Positions 56,581 to 64,000 of a stretch of 64,000 nt of DNA are shown here, piece after piece. The first letter of the stretch is position 1. Each line of letters starts with the position of its first letter. The position numbers and the translations under genes are program-made. The notes beneath the pieces were generated by a model. It was not told where the DNA came from. It saw nothing but the letters and a program-made list of their open reading frames with translations, and searched no databases. Origin of the DNA: Saturnia japonica (lineage: Eukaryota; Arthropoda; Insecta; Lepidoptera; Saturniidae). Where the stretch lies: assembly GCA_033032175.1 (NCBI GenBank), contig CM065322.1, positions 2,666,001-2,730,000 on the forward strand. Reading direction: 5' to 3'.

Positions 56581-56583
56581 TGA
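56549..56583 (-). promoter_or_regulatory. TATA-less core promoter: initiator plus DPE
   Basis: The minus strand reads TTCAGTC with A at 56581, matching the insect initiator TCA[G/T]T[C/T]. From +28 to +32 it reads AGTCG, matching the DPE consensus RGWYV at exactly the required distance. No TATA box was seen 25-35 bases upstream. The motif pair lies in the GC-richer stretch left of the gene's upstream region. I judge a chance pair in one kilobase as a few percent. Confidence 0.55.
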
Positions 56584-57200
56584 ACGATGTAAACAGATCC
56601 GAGACTTCGCACACCGCTCGAGAAAGGAGGTCGCGTTACTAGTTCACGTGTGTCCGGCGCGGAAGCGAATCGTGTAATAAAGGATAATACTTGTGCACAT
56701 CATTGCTTCGCTCGACCCCTCTCTATGTGTTTGTGCGGTGCATAACGTAAGCACACACGCACACAACCTAAATTCATTTGATTAAAAATAGTAGAACGCA
56801 CGGTAGCACGTTCCCTTCGCACTCTACCACTACAATCAACGTTGACAACGAATCCGCTATCTCGTTCTCGCATTACATCGAAGCATGTACCGTTCTCTTT
56901 TCAAATTGGTTACATCACGTTACAACAGATATCGACAGAGTTAATGTTCTCTCGTTTGTGAGCTTCAGGGAGAACGCTTCGTGAAAGGGAAAGAGTATTT
57001 CTTGTGTATTTCGATTTCGGTATCGTGAAAGCGCGCCAAAGTGAATGGGGTTAGCTGATTGGTCGATCTGCGTGGGGTGAGGTGACGTAACACGGGTCTC
57101 GGTTTCGCGGGGTTGTTAAACGCAGAGCGTTCACTCGATCACGAGCTCGGTGCGACGTGACGCGATGGTCACACAGAAATATGTTACGCGATTCTGTTCA
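56582..57200 (-). promoter_or_regulatory. CpG-rich upstream region with candidate factor sites
   Basis: CG dinucleotides are far more common here than elsewhere in the window. Visible sites are an E-box CACGTG at 56645-56650, an inverted CCAAT box (ATTGG at 57058-57062, in CTGATTGGTC) and a CRE-like TGACGTAA at 57083-57090. Their order and distance suit an insect promoter on the minus strand. A divergent promoter on the plus strand is possible, but no plus-strand exon was recognised. Confidence 0.5.
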
Positions 57201-58569
57201 AGAAATTAACGGCTCTTTGTTCAGACCAGGAGATAGAAACGTAATGCTGTTTTAATACGAATTAAGATCGGGTACCGTGTCAACAGTTAGCCGAGTGTGT
57301 GTTTTATTTGTTAGGTAATTCGGTAAACGTTTACGTTCGCGTACGTAAAATGTTTTAATGTTCGCGGTTTCGCTATAATCCTTTTAGTTTGTGCAATAGA
57401 TGGTGTTTTTGGGTTTATTGACTTTTAGGGCCGAGTGGAAACCTTTGTTTAGATTCACCGTATACGGGTAATAAAATTGATAACCAAAGCAGTTAACGTG
57501 AAATGGTTTAATAAAAACAAAACACTTTGCTTAGTCTCTTAACTTTTTATGTGACTTAGTTGCGTTGATTTTAAAATAGAATTTCTTTGTTTAATTTTTT
57601 ATAATATAAAAAAAAAACCTTTGTATAAGTTATCAGGAACATTGATATCGGAAGAAATTGATTAAGTATTTACAAATTAAATTCTCCTATAAAATTGAAA
57701 AAAAAAAAAAACTTTTGTATATGAAAATAATGGTACATAGTATGAATTGTATTAAATTTCATAAATAATAAATAATATTTAAAACATATTTTCTGGGATA
57801 ATTAATTATTGAGTTAGAAATACTGTTTATAAATTACACTTGAAATCGCGCATAAGGTCGTGAAAAGAGAAATAAAAAATAAAAACAAAAAAACTCCCCT
57901 TCAGTTCGTTACTATAAAAACCTACGTAAAAGTTTGATGAATGTTTTTCAGCTACCAGAAGATTCGACAGCAATGGTATAAGTAAAAATAATTTGTATTT
58001 TTACCAACAAGAACTAAATTGAATCACAAATCACATAATATTATTAACTTAATTTTTTTTACGCAATTTCAACTTCGATTGTATGCTAATAAATATTTCG
58101 TTATCATTCTACCTTAGATATACATAAATTACACGAAAAGAAAAATAACTTACATGTTACAACATCTTACTTAATTCAACCTATCTGTTTTTAACTACAT
58201 GCGAATTAAATATTTCGCACAACACAACCCATCTGAATCCAAAAGCTGACTAAAACGATCAACAGTGGTTATAATATCTTGAAAGGGTATTATTAGTCAT
58301 AGTAGACGTAATATAACGAAGAACCCACTGACTCACTATATTATATTTTTTAATAAGAAAAATAAACATTTTCACCACTTTGTCCATGATCGGTGGCATA
58401 AGAATGTCAATAGAACTACATCGACTGAACAAATATGTGTCTATAATCACATCACTCATAACAATACTAAAAATACGTGATCGAAATAATAATGACACAA
58501 AAATTTATTCTCAATGTATACCTACTTTACTATCCACTAAAATTATAATGAACTGTGATAGCTGATAAA
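57201..58569. other. No feature seen
   Basis: AT-rich flank upstream of the promoter region. Short frames on both strands at 58259-58565 overlap and show no domain. Confidence 0.45.
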
Positions 58570-58695
58570 CCTGAACAAGTCTTTTAACAGCTTTCCTCGA
58601 TGCCTGGGATATTTTTCAAACCGTTGGTAGTGTTTTCTTCTTTAGGCCTAAAATAAATAATGTATCTTTGATTTAACACAAATCCTCAAAATTTG
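58570..58695 (+). mobile_element. LINE 3' end fragment (AATAAA...TTTGATTT type)
   Basis: AGCTTTCCTCGATGCCTGGG, AACCGTTGGTAGTG, AAAATAAATAATGTATCTTT, GATTTA. Same layout as 48985-49120. Confidence 0.6.
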
Positions 58696-59410
58696 GGTAT
58701 CATCTGTACTAAGCCGGCAATCTTTATTTTAGCCGAAGCCAGCCCCAGAATATAAAAACATATGTGTAGCAATTTATGGAAAAGAATGAAATTTAATTAA
58801 TTTAGGTAATGTCTAAGTCATCTCCAGTTTGGAAAACATCCCTATCATTCAGAAGAGCTGCCAAAAAATTTCTGTCAGACGGTCTTATATTCTATATCCT
58901 ATGATGTAAGGTAGCTGATAAAAAATATTATCTAATGCCATATCCAATGATATAATTAACTGCTATGCCAAAGTTTAATAGAATCCGTTTAGCCCTCCGA
59001 TTGTGAATGATGAACAAACGTAATTTAGAATTTATTTTTAGATATAATAATGATATTTATATGGAAATCATTTCCAAACATCGCTATTATTCATATAACG
59101 ATCTGCATTTTCATATATTTATTTAGTAATACCGGCTTTATTGATTCTTCGATTTATTATCTTACAGATCGGTAAATTCGTCTAGCTAAATAGCATTTAT
59201 TTATTTTACTGCTTTTTAAATTACAAGTACCTAGCTGGGAGACCGAGCTTTGCTTGTTATCTTTAAAAAAAAAACACCTATCTAGGTAAACTTAGAAAGT
59301 AAAATATTAAATACATACAAAATATCATACGAATAGTTGAAGCAGTTTCTAGAAACTAATTACTTACATCTCAATATTATATATACAAGAATTGCTCACT
59401 TAATAACATA
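58696..59410. other. No feature seen
   Basis: AT-rich spacer. Nothing recognised. Confidence 0.45.
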
Positions 59411-59660
59411 ATTACATACCATCACGAATGTATCCACGAATAGTCAGGCAGCGGTGTACACCCAAAGTTCGCCGTTTATGTTTTTTAAGTCTCATGTAAT
59501 AGCGGACGAACCTATTGCCATTAATCAGAGACAAAGCTAAACTCCGAGGCTATTGAGAATTTCATAGAAAACCCCAATAACACTTTGCTCGACCTGGAAA
59601 TCGAACTCAGGACCTCGATCATAGCAGTCGCACTTACGACCACTAGGTTAATGAGGCAGC
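59411..59660 (-). mobile_element. tRNA-like SINE (family B), near full length
   Basis: The minus-strand head reads CTGCCTCATTAACCTAGTGG, then GGTCCTGAGTTCGATTTCC, followed by the body and GGATACATTCGTGATGG. An (AT)n run (ATATATATATAT) directly right of the head marks the 5' flank. Confidence 0.82.
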
Positions 59661-59786
59661 ATATATATATATAATAACTTAATAGTATTAGATTTATGCC
59701 AATCTAACAAAATTTGAAAATTTATCTTACATTTTCCGGAAGAACAATTAAATTTCTAAAATGGAAGTATATATTTCAAATTGTTT

Positions 59787-59835
59787 TCGGTGAAGGCTAA
59801 AACATCGTGATAAAATCATAGCATAGCAAGAAAAA
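59787..59835 (+). mobile_element. SINE family C scrap
   Basis: TTCGGTGAAGGCTAAAACAT, CGTGATAAAATCATAGCATA match a short internal part of the family. Confidence 0.45.
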
Positions 59836-60039
59836 AAATTAAAAGATCGCTTTTAAATAATTAAAAAGGCTATAAGAAATTTTTAAGTTGATACTTTATT
59901 TCATAGAGATAGCTTACGATTATTTTTCATTAATAAAGTAGCGTACTTTATTTGTGTGTTCGAGGGACCTACACAGCCTTACATACCTTAGCCTTACTTT
60001 CCCCATTTCCTCGTTCCTTACTCAGTACAACTTGCTGGT

Positions 60040-60490
60040 GATATTGTCTTAGGTCAATTGAGGCGGTGTGGAAAGTTTGCAAGAGCTGAGTACCCTTTTC
60101 AGTGGATATCATCGCGTGTCTTTAAAAAGGGACGGTTCTCTGGTGTTAGCTAATTAATAGTTAGGTGGTGGCTTTGTTGTGGGATGGTTGTTACAATCAC
60201 TTAGGAGGCCAAGCCTTTTAGGCATGCATCCTCGGTGTCCGTATCACCTTTTGAATCGGTGAGAAGATCTTGCAAGGTGCGGATAAATCGCCCTTGCCTC
60301 GGTGGAGGTCGTTAGTGGCGCAGTTCCCTTCGTGGTAGTGGACGGCGACTTTTTCTGGATTCTCCTGGGAAAGCAGCGTTGTTTCGCGTCGTTGGCTGGT
60401 GCCATAAGGCTGCATACCGCGGCTTGTCATGGTTGTCTAAATTTTACGATGATATTTGATCCCAGCCAAAAGTTGCCAGTACCTGCAAGA
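60040..60490. other. GC-rich block of unknown origin with an open frame
   Basis: It stands out by G- and C-rich content: GAGGCGGTGTGGAAAG, GGAGGCCAAGCCTTTTAGGC, GCCCTTGCCTCGGTGGAGG, GACGGCGACTTTTTCTGG, CGCGGCTTGTCATGG. One plus-strand frame reads VLGQLRRCGKFARAEYP, then FKKGRFSGVS and TAA at about 60151. That would suit the C-terminus of a LINE followed by a 3' tail, but the residues match nothing I know. A minus-strand frame (60218-60430) is also open. No second copy exists in the window. Confidence 0.35.
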
Positions 60491-61524
60491 TGAATTACAT
60501 TATACAAACTTATAATCAATGCGATGTAATGCAAAGCAAAAAGAAAAGGAAAAAATATATATTTTGCAAGTTAAACTCATCTTTTCTTGTATTATGAATT
60601 CTTTATTGCACAAAGTTGTGTTTACATCGTGACTTGGAGTGACCTACATTCAACGTGTTAATTTCATTCGATCGGCATACATTACGGGTTGCCAGACGAT
60701 CAACATTTCCCTGAAATTTATATTTTTATTCATAATTCAACACAGTGAGTCTCGTTTGGCTTATGGTGTCTCGTATATTTAGACTATATGTAACTGCCGA
60801 GAAGTTTGCGGGCCAGCATTATAGCAGCGACAAGTAACGATTTGTTATTATTACAGTTATTTTTTAATTGTACTTAAAACACACTTGCAAAGTCGTAGCC
60901 AGTATGCAGATAATACCACAGCAAAATCCATTACGTATCTTTAATTATATAAAAAGTAACAATTTTTATAACATTTAGCATGTGGCAATGTGACAATTGT
61001 TGTAAACTTATTAATAAAATAAAATAAAAATAAAACGTGTCACAGAAAAGTTATTTACTACAACATATCTTTGTTACGGATTACGAAGCTACCGCTATGA
61101 ATATAGTGGTAGAAATGTAATCAGGTATGGTTGCTCTTTCACCCTACAAATATCATAAAGAATTGTATTATGTAGATGAACTGTAAGAATAATTTTATTA
61201 TAAAATACTTATTCCGATAATTCGTAAAGAGTCTGAGTCGATAAACATTTAAAAAAAATGTTAAATTTATTTGTTTATATGAACAACTCACGTTAGACCA
61301 AAAAGTTGAGTATGTCAATATTGTTTTCACAAAAAAAGAGCTAATTAACCTAAGACAGTTCAGTTAAGGCTTCGGATTTCCTGTACAATCCATTTTAAAT
61401 AAAACACACTACTATAATTATTACAGTTCGAATTTCAACACCTCCCCATTGTATGTATATCTGATGTGAAATTGCTTAATATTAAAAGAAGTTCTCTCAA
61501 TCATGGGACGAGATTTTTTTTTAT
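60491..61524. other. No feature seen
   Basis: About 1 kb of AT-rich sequence. Nothing recognised. Confidence 0.5.
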
Positions 61525-61690
61525 TTTTAAGGTGGATGGTTATAGGAGTAAAGGAAAGCTGAAGAAAGTATGGATGGATTGTGTGAAGAATGATATTCGT
61601 ATAAAAGGTGTGAATACTGAGATGATATGAGAAGAAAACATATTGTACCGACCCTACTTAGAAGGGTAAGAAATAAAAGAAAGAATTAAC
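61525..61690 (+). mobile_element. RTE-like LINE ORF C-terminus
   Basis: The plus strand encodes KVDGYRSKGKLKK, WMDCVKNDIRIKGVNTEM, then a stop inside the usual DRREW-like block, followed by GAAAACATATTGTACCGACC (coding for the KTYCADPT end in another frame). This is a familiar lepidopteran LINE end. It carries at least one frameshift and is non-functional. Confidence 0.75.
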
Positions 61691-64000
61691 TTCTAAACTA
61701 GGCAACGCCTGTATTACGTAGTCTTTAAACACAAAATGAACATGTTAAAAGCAGAGTTTTTATTAGAAAAAATTTAATGTTAATAATCTTTTTCAGTTTT
61801 TCTTCTTGTGTATCTGGTAACTCTACTTTGAATGCAGAATACATGACTGTGAACTTGATTCTTTGTTATAAGACAATTTATATTACTCAACACATTTAGA
61901 AATTTTACCTAGATATGCTGTAAATATATTGCTTACATTTGCACAAATTTTATGGATATAATACTTAGCTACTTAATTTCTTGATTTTTAAAAGACAAGT
62001 ACATAAAATACAAATTGGGTATTTCTTATTTATTCAAAATATTATGAAATACTTATCACACAATAGCTTATATTATTTCAAATAAATTCTTACAAACTGT
62101 ATTCTTATTTTCTTCCCAAAATTATTGTGTTGTTACAAGCACACAGAGAGATGGCGTTAGTAGTAATTTAATATACCCTTTTCATCAAACTAAAATTGCC
62201 ATAAATGCGGTTTGTACGTAGATTTTTTTAATGTAAGTTTGTAAAATCATTATTATTTAAGCTTCAAGTTTATTTTGAATCTATTATGTATTATTATTAC
62301 AAATATAGGTAGGTACTAAGTCTATTTGATGCTTTTAACAAAGGCCAATTAAAATCAATATCAAATTAAATTCATCCCCAACGTAAATCAATAAAATAAA
62401 GAGAGGGCTGAAAATAGGATGATTTCTAAATTTTAATCCAATCCACCTACCTTCAAAGTATGGCTGTATTAAATGGTTGAAAATCTATTTTCAAGCATGC
62501 TATGTTCCTGCAGAAGCATTTAAGACCCAAAGCCTATTATTTATCCCTTAATCACTATTCCTCATTCTTAATCACTTATTATCACATGAAATTCTGTTCA
62601 AAAACTAATATATGCATTTAAAATACAATGCTTAATGTATTGTATAATTATAGAATAGAAAATATAGCAAAAAAATTAAACACTATTAGGGGAGTACCCC
62701 TAGTATTTAACAAAATTGTTGCAACATATTTATTAGATTTTTCGACCAATCCTAAAGCTATATAAAGTAGAAAATTGTGAATTCCCTAAATTTCTATGAT
62801 ATCGTAATTATGTAATGCTATTTATTTTACAATGATTACCAGTTTTAATTAGATATTTGCTAGGGTGATGTAATAAAATCGGTTCTAAGAATGTTTAATG
62901 ATCGACGTTTGTTTGAGAAAAGGTGTAGGTATATAATTATTAATATGTTTATTAATCATTAACAAGAAACTGCATGACCACTGCAACGGTATTTAAGTTT
63001 AACGTATTCAGATGGTGAATTTTTTCATTTGGCAATTATCAACTACTTTTACAGTATCTTGATAGTATGTCTTAGTTTCTTTGTTAAAATATTAAAATCA
63101 CTATGGATATGCCACGCCAACTTTCGTACAAAGATTGTAAAAACACATTCAACTTAACAGACCGATTTAAAACTTAGATTATTGTATATATTTATTTTAA
63201 GTTATAAAATAAATAAAAACCACCGACAATGGTCTTTATTATTAAAGCATAATATAGCTACCTGTTAGTGGAATAATTTTCAGATTAGATAGGTTACCTA
63301 GTTCTAGAGGTACTTTCTACAAACATACAAATTTACTTCTTTATAAGTAATAGAAGTACATATTTTAGTTTTTTAAGTGAACATTTCTTTATTCGCGTTG
63401 AGCGATTTTTGGTACGGGAAAAACTTATGGGTTCGCGTGACCTTCGAGTCACCGATGACCTCAACATGCTCGTAACGTATTGCGCTTGCGACAGACTACC
63501 GACGCGTATTGTAGCGGCTTGTGTACATGTATACGCATATGTAACTCGACTATACCATAAGCGTGTTTGACTTTTTGCATGGTTTAAAATCTTGTGATTT
63601 CGCGTCACCGACATGCTCTGCAATATTTCAGAATATAAATTATTTAAAAATTCTAAATTGTGTTGGCAGTTCTTATGACTACCTCCGTTATTTTTCTTAT
63701 ATAATACATTTTAATTTTAAGTTTAACGGGACTAGTTATAAATAATGCTTCCAGAGTGTATTGTTGTGAATATTTATTGTATGTTACAATTAGTTTTTAT
63801 GTTTGTTATTCAATCAAACAAAAATGTTTTTGAAAATTTGGCACACAGATAATTTATAGCCTAGGTAGCCTAGATACACACATAATTATAATACTTTTAT
63901 CCCGGTAAAACCCCAATTACGAAGGCCATACAGACGAAGTCGCAGGCAAAACTATATACAGTGTAATCTTAATATAAAATGCCCCCATATAACGAATTTT
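61691..64000. other. No gene recognised; CpG-richer patch at 63385-63560
   Basis: AT-rich to the end of the window. The patch 63385-63560 (GGGTTCGCGTGACCTTCG, GTAACGTATTGCGCTTGCG, CTACCGACGCGTATTG) is unlike its surroundings. A minus-strand frame of 96 codons (63333-63623) crosses it but ends in a lysine- and leucine-rich low-complexity tail and matches no family I know. It could be a regulatory element or an old exon. Confidence 0.4.

Noticed and set aside
63333..63623. 96-codon minus-strand frame
   Set aside because: Half is CG-driven arginine and serine content and half a lysine/leucine low-complexity tail. No domain and no splice partner were found.

Overview
This window looks like nuclear DNA of an insect, most probably a moth or butterfly. 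It is strongly AT-rich, has no bacterial-style gene packing, and is filled with interspersed repeats. Several of them I recognise from memory as typical of Lepidoptera: LINE C-termini such as KGEAYVQQWTSCG, EWKKKTGFADPT and WMDCVKNDIRIKGV, elements opening CTAGCTGTGCCCC, and repeats carrying GCGTTGCCGACC. No database search was possible, so the order-level assignment is an inference.

Only one piece of host gene is convincing. On the minus strand near 56 kb there is a first coding exon (56107 to 55957, 50 codons plus one base). It has a strong start context, an in-frame stop just upstream of the start and a consensus splice donor. About 470 bases upstream lies an initiator with a correctly spaced downstream promoter element, and beyond that a CpG-rich block with E-box, CCAAT and CRE-like sites. 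The rest of the gene is not recognisable here. If the gene runs toward position 1, much of the window to the left would be its first intron. I could not identify the protein.

Region by region: 0.7-3.8 kb holds LINE remnants, a 523-base MITE with long inverted ends, and two unclassified repeats. 3.9-6.7 kb holds an unassigned short ORF, a 110-base tandem duplication and a 5'-truncated Jockey-like LINE with a 12-base target-site duplication, inserted into an older element. 7-18.7 kb is a mix of MITEs, two tRNA-like SINE families, Jockey 3' ends and an unnamed family of about 350 bases. 20.6-21.4 kb is an internally deleted pogo/Tigger transposon that keeps perfect ends and the N-terminal DNA-binding part of its transposase. 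22.9-30.9 kb is the densest repeat zone, with RTE-like and other LINE fragments. 31-51 kb has scattered repeats, including three Jockey 3'-end insertions with visible target-site duplications. 51-58.5 kb, around the host exon, has no mobile element I recognise. 58.5-64 kb has a few LINE and SINE pieces and one unexplained GC-rich block.

There is no operon, CRISPR array, rRNA or convincing functional tRNA gene. The window reads as an intron or intergenic stretch with layered, datable transposon insertions. I see no clear novel multi-gene system. The best candidates for follow-up are the orphan first exon with its promoter, the deleted Tigger element, the recurrent 5'-truncation point of the Jockey 3' ends, and the unnamed ~350-base repeat.
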